Shown here piece by piece: positions 25,096-33,893 of a stretch of DNA of 64,000 nucleotides. Each line of letters opens with the position of its first letter. Position 1 is the first letter of the stretch. Position numbers and translations under genes: made by a program. The stretch lies in the IMG/VR virus record IMGVR_UViG_3300028883_000041, positions 21,588 to 85,587 of that record; one strand, written 5' to 3'. Below the pieces are notes generated by a model, which did no database searches, was not told the DNA's origin, and worked only from the letters and a program-made list of their open reading frames with translations. The stretch is from a virus.

Positions 25096-28000
25096 TTATA
25101 CCATCCTTTTCCAACTTAAAGGCAAATTCTCTGATAATGAAGACCTTTGTAAAAATGTCGATAATTGTCTTGTAATCACATTGTCTTCATCAAAAGGCAT
25201 GTTACTGTTAATTGGGTCATCTACTAAATATATTTTACTCATGAACCCACTTGTTGTTCCGAAGTTACCGATATATTGAACATGTCTATAAACAAACCAT
25301 CTTACTACCTCATTCTCTTTTGCAGTATTTAGTTTAACAATATCATCATCTATAAATGCAGACCCTTCTCCATTATTTTCTAAATCTCTTATATACTTTT
25401 TTTCATTCAACATAGAAGTAAATTCTTTAGTCTTTCCAATAGCAGCACTCGCTATACTGACTACTCTATCTGTATCAATAATATCTACTGGTGCTACTCT
25501 TTTAGACAATTTTTCTAAGTAATAGTTTGCAAATCCTTCTCTCTTTTCTTGTAAAAAGATGGTATCACCAACTTGTATATTAGGTCTGGCTCCCATATAT
25601 ATTGAACCATTTCTCCCTTGCATTGTAGCCAATTCTATTAACATTGTCTCTACTGTTTTACAAGTCATCTCTATTATTCCAAATATTAAAGCTACCATAA
25701 ACTTTTTTATTGGTATTGCTTTTTGTGTGATGTTTCTAACAAATTCATAATATGGTTCTTGACCAACTTGATAATCTGATATTTCAGTTGCATTATACTT
25801 TACAACCTCTGATAAAAATCTCAACGTGTCATCTGCATCATCTAAATATTGATATATACTTTTCATCACTTGGGTTACAGCATTAAGACTGCTTTTTCCT
25901 ATTGACTTAGCAGTTAGGTAGGTGTTTTTGATATGATAATCAATGTCTTTACTTACACCAAATACAGTTTGACCTATACTTTCTAAACTACTATCTGATA
26001 GAAAATCTTGACACATCTCAAAGAACTCATTATAACTATATTTTTCTTTTAGTTGGAATGTTTTACTGCTACTATATTTGATATTGAATGTACCAGTTTG
26101 TTTTATTTTCTCACTGATGGGAACAGCTATAGAAGAAAAAGAACCAAATAAACCATTGAGATTGAATTCTAATTCAAAGGTTTTAGGGTTAATACCATAA
26201 GAATTAAGAGTATCGGTAATAGGATTATTAGAAGTGACAGATACCCCTTGTGTGTATGATAACATGTTATCTACTTTTTCTCTTAGTTCTAAGTAATAAC
26301 CATCTTCCAAAGATACAGAAGAAGTATTAACTGTTGACTCTTTATAATCTACTAAAGGTTTTTGTGTTTCAAAAACAACCATCTTAGGAACATTAGAATA
26401 GATGTTGTTCTTCGTAGAAAAATTATTTTTTAAAGACACAGACATTATAGGAGCAGAATTAACATCATCTGGGTCCACTAAATGACATTCTGCTATCTGT
26501 CCTCTTCTGTTTACCTCAAAGATATCTATTTCAGACACCTCATCAAGATAAAGTTTGTGTTTTCTATCTGGAACTAATAAATTACCAGCAGCATCTCTCC
26601 CACTAAATGTAAATAATAAGCATATAACTATTCCAGTTCCTTTCTTTCTATTTGGAACATCTTGGTTAATGAACATATCAGATTTAACCCATAAGTTCTT
26701 TGAAGCATCACCATAGATAATCTTGTTAATATAGATAAAATTACTTAGATACATATTAACAAAATCTATTATTGATGGTGTGTTAAAGGTTGTATCTAAC
26801 TCTGGTCTGGTATAGAGGTCCAACTTATCTGGCGTCCATCTCTCACTTGTTCTAACATTAAGAACATTAGTTAATGCACGAGCAAGAGGTATAGTTCCAG
26901 AAGCTTTACCACTTTTATCATCTAAATAAAGATAAAACTGTTCTGCTTTTCCCCCCTTATCTGCTACTAAAAATGATATCTTACCAGAACCATCTTTCTT
27001 AATCTTACCAAATAAATTCATGATTATCTTATCAAAAGAAATAAGCAGTTTATCAGTCTCATTTTCTTGTACTCTTCTTGTTTCAGCAAACACCCTATCA
27101 CCAAAAGCAGCAAAAAATCTGCTTGAAGTTATCATAAATTTTTTCATGGTTCTTCCTCTATTATCTGGGTCATCAACCTCTGTTGCTGGAAGAACACTGG
27201 TAGTCATACCATTATTAATACAAAACTTTACTGCTTTTGATATGGTTGTTTGCCATAAAGTATTTTTATCATAATCTTTTAATGTATAAGCTTCGTTATT
27301 ATCGTTATCTTCTTTCTTGATACCATAATTAATTTTAAGATGTTGGAACATTCTTGCTGGGTCTTGAGCATTCATCCTTAACTGAGTAGAACCTCCCATA
27401 TGAAGGTTTTTAACTGTAATAAACCCAGAAAAATGAGGTCTGTCTCTCTCTATTCTGGTAGTAAATCTACTCTTCTTAATCTTCTGTTCTTTTTCTCCAG
27501 ACTTACATAACGTACCTATTAAAGAGGTATTTGTAATAGAAACGTTTTGAAGATTTGTACCAATCTTCTTTTTTGTTAAGAAGTCTTTAACTCCTACAGC
27601 ATATTTAACATCTTGATTATACATCTCATAAAACAATAACTTTGAAGCAGCAAAATCCGCTCCAGATATAGCAGCAGAAGCCAAAGTTTTAGAAAGGTTC
27701 TGCGTCCAAACGAATATCACATCATCTGTTCTAACTATCTTATAAAGTAATCTTTCATAATCAGAAAAAGTTATTTCTATTTTAACACCGTATCTCGAAC
27801 TTTCATCAATTTGAACACCAAGAAGAGTATTCTGTTCATAAGAATTTGTAAAAGGATTTGATACCAAGTTCTTGCTTAAATATCTCATAGATTTATCTGG
27901 TTCAGTTACAGCACCTACAGCTTCATCTTCATGAAGTCTTGTAAGTTCTTCTTGGCTTAATACTTTTGTATCAACTTCAAACTTATAATAAGGTTTGAGG

Positions 28001-28134
28001 TCAACAAACTTGAACATACCTTTTTCAGTTCTTCTCCATATTTCAACAGCAACAATAACATGTTGTTCATTATCGAAATTGAATTTAAGAACTTCTGATG
28101 ATGTTGGTTGTAAAAACTGAGAAAGGTCTGACAT
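25096..28134 (-). CDS. Large baseplate hub protein
   Basis: 1012 residues, one of the largest proteins in the window. Located between the small tail protein and the spike, where the gp27/gpD-like hub normally sits. The N-terminal 230 residues are beta-rich with a WRRTEKGMFKFVDLKPYYKFEV start. PNIQVGDTIFLQEKREG, about 140 residues from the C-terminus, looks like the domain that hub proteins use to hold the spike. Helical hydrophobic stretches (IKKFMVALIFGIIEMTC) lie just before that. Much longer than P2 gpD (about 390), so extra domains are present. Call rests mainly on gene order. Confidence 0.5.
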   Translation of the reverse strand: MSDLSQFLQPTSSEVLKFNFDNEQHVIVAVEIWRRTEKGMFKFVDLKPYYKFEVDTKVLSQEELTRLHEDEAVGAVTEPDKSMRYLSKNLVSNPFTNSYEQNTLLGVQIDESSRYGVKIEITFSDYERLLYKIVRTDDVIFVWTQNLSKTLASAAISGADFAASKLLFYEMYNQDVKYAVGVKDFLTKKKIGTNLQNVSITNTSLIGTLCKSGEKEQKIKKSRFTTRIERDRPHFSGFITVKNLHMGGSTQLRMNAQDPARMFQHLKINYGIKKEDNDNNEAYTLKDYDKNTLWQTTISKAVKFCINNGMTTSVLPATEVDDPDNRGRTMKKFMITSSRFFAAFGDRVFAETRRVQENETDKLLISFDKIIMNLFGKIKKDGSGKISFLVADKGGKAEQFYLYLDDKSGKASGTIPLARALTNVLNVRTSERWTPDKLDLYTRPELDTTFNTPSIIDFVNMYLSNFIYINKIIYGDASKNLWVKSDMFINQDVPNRKKGTGIVICLLFTFSGRDAAGNLLVPDRKHKLYLDEVSEIDIFEVNRRGQIAECHLVDPDDVNSAPIMSVSLKNNFSTKNNIYSNVPKMVVFETQKPLVDYKESTVNTSSVSLEDGYYLELREKVDNMLSYTQGVSVTSNNPITDTLNSYGINPKTFELEFNLNGLFGSFSSIAVPISEKIKQTGTFNIKYSSSKTFQLKEKYSYNEFFEMCQDFLSDSSLESIGQTVFGVSKDIDYHIKNTYLTAKSIGKSSLNAVTQVMKSIYQYLDDADDTLRFLSEVVKYNATEISDYQVGQEPYYEFVRNITQKAIPIKKFMVALIFGIIEMTCKTVETMLIELATMQGRNGSIYMGARPNIQVGDTIFLQEKREGFANYYLEKLSKRVAPVDIIDTDRVVSIASAAIGKTKEFTSMLNEKKYIRDLENNGEGSAFIDDDIVKLNTAKENEVVRWFVYRHVQYIGNFGTTSGFMSKIYLVDDPINSNMPFDEDNVITRQLSTFLQRSSLSENLPLSWKRMV

Positions 28135-28647
28135 CTAAAAAGCCACCTCTAATGGATACTTTATCACTGGAGGAATTCTTAATACTTCATATAACTCTAA
28201 AGTATATTTATAGACCATTCTTTCATCTCCAGACTGTTCCCAACTCATCTTATCTATAGTTACAAAAGCCATATCTAAATCTGCTTTCATAAATATAGGA
28301 GAATCGTAAGTATAAAGATACTCTATGAAATACTTTACTGCTCTTGCATCATAGGAAAAGAAGAACCAAGCCTTTTCCCCTCCAACACCAGCAAGACCTT
28401 TGAAATATCTATTCCATTTTCTAAAGAGGTTCTCAAAATTGAGTTCTCCTTTGATTACAAACTTAGTACTTTTTGTACCGAACTTTTGTCGGATAGAGCC
28501 TATCCTACCTATTGGATTTAACTCATTCACCCTTTTTTCATATGTCCCTTGCCAGAAATTGGCTTGTGGGTCTATAAGAAAAACTGGTGGTACATAAAGT
28601 AGAACTTTTCTTGAAACTAATGATTTTAATGTATCTATCGTTGACAT
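28135..28647 (-). CDS. Tail/baseplate accessory protein
   Basis: 170 residues between the tape measure and the hub genes. The pattern NELNPIGRIGSIRQKFGTKSTKFVIKGEL, a helical WNRYFKGL stretch, and MSWEQSGDERMVYKYTLELYEV near the end is reminiscent of small tube-end proteins that link tube and hub, though no LysM motif is seen. Spacing of 2 bases from the tape measure gene and none from the hub gene shows a coupled operon. Tentative. Confidence 0.5.
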   Translation of the reverse strand: MSTIDTLKSLVSRKVLLYVPPVFLIDPQANFWQGTYEKRVNELNPIGRIGSIRQKFGTKSTKFVIKGELNFENLFRKWNRYFKGLAGVGGEKAWFFFSYDARAVKYFIEYLYTYDSPIFMKADLDMAFVTIDKMSWEQSGDERMVYKYTLELYEVLRIPPVIKYPLEVAF

Positions 28648-28649
28648 TT

Positions 28650-29990
28650 TTATTCTTCACCTATATCATATTCTGGATTAATCGCAAATCTTTTTGTAGT
28701 ATTGATATTAAACTCTTTTTCAACACGTGTTATACCTATTGCCATACCCTTTGCTGCTGTAGATACTCTACCTAATTTGTTTTGTAATGAAGCGAAATCT
28801 GAAGACCTATTCAAGAAGTCACTTATTGTACTGTATAGTTCCCCTTGCTGTCTCCTCATCTCTCCTAAATTGAAATCTATAGTCAATAAATTATCTAATT
28901 TTAACTTACTAAACAATCCATCGACAACACCAGTTATCACTTTATTTGATAGTCCTTCTTGGTCTATGGTTGCAGTAATCACTCCTCCAGAAGATGAACC
29001 ACTTCGAGATGGAGTAGAAGCAGTTGAAATAGAAGACTTAGAACCCATCTTATCTAACAAACTTTCTATGACTGTATCTACCATAGTATATGACTCAGTA
29101 AAAGCATTTGGGTCTGGAGCTTCAGAAGTTCTTGTCCTTAATTCTCCTACAAACATTTCTTCTATAGCACTTCTTACCTCTGGTTTTTTAGATGCTTCTT
29201 CAAATGATAAACCATTAGCTCTTGCATATTGTGTTATCACATATTCAGCATCAGATAAATTTTTACCCATATGTTTAGCAACCATATCTGGTCTAAGCTC
29301 TGGGTTTGGTAATGATGAGAGGTATCTTGAGCTGTAGTATCTTTCCACTTCTAATGCTTTTGATTCTTGTGGTCCTCCAAACGACTTCATGATATTAGAT
29401 ACTTCGTTATTAAGATATTCAAATACAGATAACATATTTGGAGAATCCTTAACCAAAGACAACAAATCTCTTGTTTGGTTTTGAGCATTTTTACTTCCTT
29501 TAATTTGTGGGAATAAATCATTTAATTTAGAAAGAAACATTAATGATTTGTCCATGATTTCTGACCACTTATCTGGGTCTTGTTCAAATCCTACACTTCT
29601 AATCATGGCTTCTAAATTATTCAAATACTCAAAAGGACTTACACCACCAAACACTGTTTCACTAATAACATCTTTGTTTATTTTTAGTCTTGCTAACTGG
29701 TTTCTTGTTTGATTGATAGCAGTCTGTGTTTGGAGAGTAGGAGCAGAAGAAGAATATTTAGTACTGGTTAAGAGACTATAGTTCATCTTTACATATTCTT
29801 TTATTTCATGTAACAAATCCCAGTTCCCACCAACTTTACTAACACCTCCTTCACTCATAGAATTAACTGCTGTAGTAAAATTGTTTTTAACAGTATCACT
29901 AAGAGCACCAAAATCACTAAAAGCCTTATAGATTTCTGACATGTTAGTTATTTCAGCTTGAGCACTTAGTTTGATATTTAGTTCAGCCAT
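28650..29990 (-). CDS. Tape measure protein (short)
   Basis: 446 residues, mostly helical. Starts MAELNIKLSAQAEITNMSEIYKAFSDFGALSDTVKNNF, the amphipathic start common in tape measure proteins, and follows the frameshifted chaperone pair directly: the chaperone stop TAA shares a base with this ATG. At about 0.15 nm per residue the length would give a tail of about 65-70 nm, short for a contractile tail. There is no obvious peptidase or long hydrophobic block. The call depends on gene order and helical content. Confidence 0.7.
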   Translation of the reverse strand: MAELNIKLSAQAEITNMSEIYKAFSDFGALSDTVKNNFTTAVNSMSEGGVSKVGGNWDLLHEIKEYVKMNYSLLTSTKYSSSAPTLQTQTAINQTRNQLARLKINKDVISETVFGGVSPFEYLNNLEAMIRSVGFEQDPDKWSEIMDKSLMFLSKLNDLFPQIKGSKNAQNQTRDLLSLVKDSPNMLSVFEYLNNEVSNIMKSFGGPQESKALEVERYYSSRYLSSLPNPELRPDMVAKHMGKNLSDAEYVITQYARANGLSFEEASKKPEVRSAIEEMFVGELRTRTSEAPDPNAFTESYTMVDTVIESLLDKMGSKSSISTASTPSRSGSSSGGVITATIDQEGLSNKVITGVVDGLFSKLKLDNLLTIDFNLGEMRRQQGELYSTISDFLNRSSDFASLQNKLGRVSTAAKGMAIGITRVEKEFNINTTKRFAINPEYDIGEE

Positions 29991-30167
29991 TATAAATCAC
30001 TTTCATATTGTTCTACACACTCACTAATAAAAAGGATTTCTGTCCAATTCATTCTTATCAGTTCTCGGAGAGGAAGAGAGATTTTCTTTGACAGAGCATA
30101 AAGAAATCTACCCACATTTGTATGTGCTAATTTTCTAATTTCTTGCTCTCCGAGTGCTGAGAAAAAG
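29990..30167 (-). other. -1 frameshift extension giving the long tail chaperone (gpGT-like)
   Basis: In the -1 frame from the CTTTTTC run at 30161-30167, an open stretch of about 57 codons reads SALGEQEIRKLAHTNVG... and ends ...CVEQYESDL with TAA at 29990-29992, overlapping the tape measure ATG by one base. Neither ATG nor other start signals precede it in this frame, so ribosomal frameshifting from the gpG-like frame is the simplest reading. The slip site is a T-run, not a classic X-XXY-YYZ heptamer. Confidence 0.65.
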
Positions 30168-30528
30168 AGATTTCTTCCACAGCACTGATTAGTGATTGTT
30201 GCATACCAAGAGGCATCATATCTACTTCTTTATAACTCAAAGGACGACCATCTGTAGTTGTTACCAACTTGGTTATCATATGTTTATACCGTTCTAACGG
30301 AGTGTTGAACATTTCTAATTCTAATTGTATTGCAACAGTAAGAGGTTTGACTATGAAAGACATCCCATCATCAATATCATCATAAATAATATTAACAGTA
30401 ACTTCTTTGGCATCAAGTATTTGCTGAAGTTTTTCTATGATGTTTTCTTTCTTAATTTCTCCCACAGCTTTTTTTAATTCACCAATAGTAGTGATAACTT
30501 CTTTCTGTCGTTGTTCTTCTTCTTCCAT
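30127..30528 (-). CDS. Tail assembly chaperone, short form (gpG-like)
   Basis: 133 residues. N-terminal coiled coil (EEEEQRQKEVITTIGELKKAV), then MSFIVKPLTVAIQLELEMFNTPLERYKHMITKLV and a Gly/Leu-rich end. The position just before the tape measure gene and a -1 frame that continues to that gene match the gpG/gpGT chaperone system of long-tailed phages. The short form ends at TAG in ...SESKKLEN. Confidence 0.75.
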   Translation of the reverse strand: MEEEEQRQKEVITTIGELKKAVGEIKKENIIEKLQQILDAKEVTVNIIYDDIDDGMSFIVKPLTVAIQLELEMFNTPLERYKHMITKLVTTTDGRPLSYKEVDMMPLGMQQSLISAVEEISFSQHSESKKLEN

Positions 30529-30566
30529 GGGAGGTAGTTATCAGAACTAATATTTAGATGTTTCTG

Positions 30567-31151
30567 TTAGAGGTGTCTTAAAGAACTATCAATAAGAGGA
30601 AGGTTTGATGCGTTGGGGAAAGACCTTTCTGTATATTCTTTAACATCTAAAGCAGTAAAACTTAGTGTCTCAGCCATAAATTGACCTTGATTAATACCAC
30701 CTTCTACAGAAGTTGGAGTAATTCTTGAAAACACATATCCTTTCCCTACCCCTTGAGCATAAAACCTTAACCTAACATCACTAAAAGGTATAAGTAACTC
30801 TCCTACATTATCAAAACCACTACCAACTTGATGTTTCAAATCATAAGTTCCAAGAAGAAGTTTTGTTCCAATGTCTATATAATCAAAATTAGCACTTGAG
30901 TGTTTGATAACCACAGAAGATAACTGTCCTTCTGCTGATAGATTGTTTCTAAAAATGTCTGAACCTAAAGGATTATCATCTCCTATAGCACGATAAGTTC
31001 TTGTGTTCCAAACATATCTCCAAGAAAGCTTGTCTGCAAACCCTATTGGAAAGTTTTGAAATAGAAACTCATCATCTCTCTGTCCTTTAACTGTTAGAAA
31101 TATTGCTACATCATCAGCATGAATAGTATTATTTTGTGTTGAATAACTCAT
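30567..31151 (-). CDS. Tail tube protein (second copy)
   Basis: 194 residues. Pattern includes PIGFADKLSWRYVWNTRTYRAIGDDNPL and TAETLSFTALDVKEY-like ending (AETLSFTALDVKEYTE). The size, beta-rich nature and place between the sheath/tube genes and the chaperone suggest a tube-fold protein. With the next gene it makes two probable tube proteins; one could be the main tube and the other a tube-initiator or terminator. Confidence 0.6.
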   Translation of the reverse strand: MSYSTQNNTIHADDVAIFLTVKGQRDDEFLFQNFPIGFADKLSWRYVWNTRTYRAIGDDNPLGSDIFRNNLSAEGQLSSVVIKHSSANFDYIDIGTKLLLGTYDLKHQVGSGFDNVGELLIPFSDVRLRFYAQGVGKGYVFSRITPTSVEGGINQGQFMAETLSFTALDVKEYTERSFPNASNLPLIDSSLRHL

Positions 31152-31189
31152 TATGAATAAAAAAAGGATAAGAAGATTAAAAATCTTTC

Positions 31190-31768
31190 TTATGGATGAG
31201 AAGTTATTGAGGAAGATGGGTTACTATAACCGAATTCACCTTCCATTTCAATTATGGTGAAGTCCCCTTGACCAATATCTTTTGACCTTCTGGTAAAGAT
31301 ACAATCGTGTAATGTATCTTCGAACCCAGTTCTTAGGTTTCTTATCTGGATAGTAAATCTTAAAGGAGCAACATATTTACTTGGGTCATCCGCAGTACCA
31401 GCACCATGCATTTCTGGAGGAGTAACTGTTCCAGCACTAATAGCATCGGAAAGCAATGAATTGACATCAGATGTCCCTTCATTCATTCGAGCACCTAATG
31501 CTTGTTGTATCAACCGCATGTTGATGGCAGTAGCTCTAAATCTGCATCTGAAGACACCTCTATAGTTAGTTGTTCGAGCATCAACTCGAAACTTAGTTCC
31601 GATAGCTCTTACTTCTCTTAACTCTTCACTGTCTTCATATCTGATACTGTCTAATCTTCCAAGAGTATATTCTACTAAATCATTAGTTAGATTATCTCCA
31701 CCAACAACGAGCATCTTGAGGATTATATCGTCCCCAAATTCTGTATTATAATAGTTTAGATTTGACAT
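31190..31768 (-). CDS. Tail tube protein
   Basis: 192 residues directly behind the sheath gene, the usual place for the tube gene of contractile tails. Beta-rich: LDSIRYEDSEELREVRAIGTKFRVDARTTNYRGVFRCRFRA, with a helix RLIQQAL after it, and FTIIEMEGEFGYS at the end. Both this and the next protein have a strand with 'VRAIG' or 'YRAIG' at a similar place, so they may be distant paralogues. Confidence 0.65.
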   Translation of the reverse strand: MSNLNYYNTEFGDDIILKMLVVGGDNLTNDLVEYTLGRLDSIRYEDSEELREVRAIGTKFRVDARTTNYRGVFRCRFRATAINMRLIQQALGARMNEGTSDVNSLLSDAISAGTVTPPEMHGAGTADDPSKYVAPLRFTIQIRNLRTGFEDTLHDCIFTRRSKDIGQGDFTIIEMEGEFGYSNPSSSITSHP

Positions 31769-31774
31769 TTTTTA

Positions 31775-33070
31775 TCACCCTATTTGTAATGTTGCTGTAA
31801 GATTTATCACTATCTTCAGTGTCTCAAAGACTGGTGTCACATCAACTTGACATCTCATAATGTTGTTTGCTTCATCATTAGCAGAAGCATACACATTTGC
31901 AGCAAATGCTTTAATCATCCCTTGTCTCTTTCTATCAGCAAGTTTAGTTTCTATCGAAGTTTTCGCAGAAGCTCTTGTACTTGAAGTGTTAGAACTGAAC
32001 AAGTATTGTCTCATAATGTTTCTTGCATCTTTTGCAATCGTATCTAAGATTTGTCTTGTAGTTATCAATGTTACATCTGCAGCTGAACTTGCAGTAAACG
32101 TCCAACCTTTGTCGTAAGACCAAGTACTATTTGTACCATTGGTCCATCTTCTTGGAAATATCACGTGGTCTCCCCACATGCTTTCCAATGTTGTCTTACC
32201 AAATATATGTAAGTTTTCATCACCTTTGTAAGAAGGCGACCATCCAGTAATATAACTCAGTGGAGTATGAGCATCTTGGCTTGATAATCTTCCAGCAACA
32301 TAAGCTGCTAAGAAGTTTCCACCTATTTCATGTGTTCCACTTGCGAAAGTTGTATAATCTTTCAGATGTGTATCTGTAGTTTCAGTAGAACCGCTTGTTG
32401 CAGTAAATTTATAGGTTGTATTAGCAAGAAGACATATCACTCTTCCAGTATCGCTTTGTTGAGTATCAGCAGTTGGGAATGAATATGTATATGAAGAACC
32501 ACTCAATGCTCTTTGCAAAGAAGTTCCAGTAACATAAACCCTTTCTTTACCTTCTGAAGCTGCTGAAGCAGCAACTACTTCTGTTACGACAGCTGCTATT
32601 GGATTAGCACCAGCCACAACCAAATAATAAACATCATCGAATGCTCTTAAAGCTGATAAAGCTTCTGAAAGACCAGTTGGTGATGTTTCAGCGTCAGTTC
32701 CAGTTCCACTAAGAACACAACCATAAACTTTTTTAGCACCACCAGCAAAAGCTAATTCTACTGCTCTCATAAAGTTATGGTCTGGGCAATAAGGAGAGTC
32801 GCTTGTAGCACCTAAATCATAAGTTCCACTTGACCAATTGGTACCTAATGCAATTCCCATCTTATTCTTATAATCAACAAGTGAGTCATATACAAAAACT
32901 GTCCCAGTATTACCAGTTGTAAATAAATCACTGTCTGCTACATCATAATCTGAACTACCAGATGCCATATGTCCTATGACAGCAACATATCGACCAGTAT
33001 CTAATGGGCTGGGTCTGATATCGTCTGTGGTTTGTTCCACATAAACACCAGCTAAAGTATATTCGCTCAT
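31775..33070 (-). CDS. Tail sheath protein
   Basis: 431 residues. N-terminus YTLAGVYVEQTTDDIRPSPLDTGRYVAVIGHM is the characteristic 'P/AGVYVxE ... VAVIG' opening of contractile sheath proteins. The middle has a Rossmann-like part (DDVYYLVVAGANPIAAVV). The C-terminus has RNIMRQYLF... RKRQGMIKAFAANV and the closing strand VDVTPVFETLKIVINLTATLQIG that extends to the neighbouring subunit. This gene is the basis for calling the virus a myovirus type. Confidence 0.9.
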   Translation of the reverse strand: MSEYTLAGVYVEQTTDDIRPSPLDTGRYVAVIGHMASGSSDYDVADSDLFTTGNTGTVFVYDSLVDYKNKMGIALGTNWSSGTYDLGATSDSPYCPDHNFMRAVELAFAGGAKKVYGCVLSGTGTDAETSPTGLSEALSALRAFDDVYYLVVAGANPIAAVVTEVVAASAASEGKERVYVTGTSLQRALSGSSYTYSFPTADTQQSDTGRVICLLANTTYKFTATSGSTETTDTHLKDYTTFASGTHEIGGNFLAAYVAGRLSSQDAHTPLSYITGWSPSYKGDENLHIFGKTTLESMWGDHVIFPRRWTNGTNSTWSYDKGWTFTASSAADVTLITTRQILDTIAKDARNIMRQYLFSSNTSSTRASAKTSIETKLADRKRQGMIKAFAANVYASANDEANNIMRCQVDVTPVFETLKIVINLTATLQIG

Positions 33071-33108
33071 AAGCTATTCTCTACATAATGAGTATAAAAA
33101 GATTATTA

Positions 33109-33855
33109 TCAACTTCCACTCTCTGTACCAGACCAAGAAAGTGTTCCGCTCTCGGTATCAACACTTTCTAAGACCCCAGAACTGGTTTGATAGACTTCTA
33201 TAGGAACTTCTCCTACAAGATAACCATCTGAACCACTTCCAGTTGGAGGAATAAACCTTACTTCAGTTGTAATCAATAAATCAAGATATCTACGATAGAC
33301 CATGGTCGCACCATTATGATGAGCTACATCTTTAATAAATCTATCAGCATCATCATATCCTATAAGGTCACTACTAACAGTTTTAACTTGTTTAATACCT
33401 AAATCATAAAGAGTATTAGACTGTGGAGACTTATACCAATTAAACAGATTATCTATTTTACCAGACAAAGAGTCTCTCATCCATGGGTCCTTAGCCCAAG
33501 AGTCACATCTGACAATGTAGATTTTTTCATGACCGTATACTGTATCATATGAACCAGAAGAAGCAACCCCACCACCACTATTTACATATTCAAAAAGAAA
33601 GTTACCTATATACTCACTCATCTCTCTTTGCCCTTGGACACTAACTACAATAGTAGGAAGTTCCATATTCTCTGCTGTAGGATAATCACCATAACAATTA
33701 ATTGTTGTTTCTGTACCAGAAGTACCTAATGATATAGTTCCAATATTAGTCCTTATGAAGTCAACTATATGTGCTTTAAGAGTATCTGTATCAAATAAAT
33801 AACCATCTTTAGACGATAATACTGAACCGCTATAACTTTCCCATGTCCAAGTCAT
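33109..33855 (-). CDS. Tail terminator / neck protein
   Basis: 248 residues just before the sheath gene. ELPTIVVSVQGQREMSEYIGNFLFEYV followed by HEKIYIVRCDSWAKDPWMRDSLSGKIDNLF is the alpha/beta pattern of tail-terminator proteins that cap tube and sheath. The last 45 residues are Ser/Gly/Thr-rich. Assigned by position and by this pattern. Confidence 0.5.
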   Translation of the reverse strand: MTWTWESYSGSVLSSKDGYLFDTDTLKAHIVDFIRTNIGTISLGTSGTETTINCYGDYPTAENMELPTIVVSVQGQREMSEYIGNFLFEYVNSGGGVASSGSYDTVYGHEKIYIVRCDSWAKDPWMRDSLSGKIDNLFNWYKSPQSNTLYDLGIKQVKTVSSDLIGYDDADRFIKDVAHHNGATMVYRRYLDLLITTEVRFIPPTGSGSDGYLVGEVPIEVYQTSSGVLESVDTESGTLSWSGTESGS

Positions 33856-33893
33856 TGTTATTACCTTTTATTCATGCCTTTTGAAGTTTTCCC

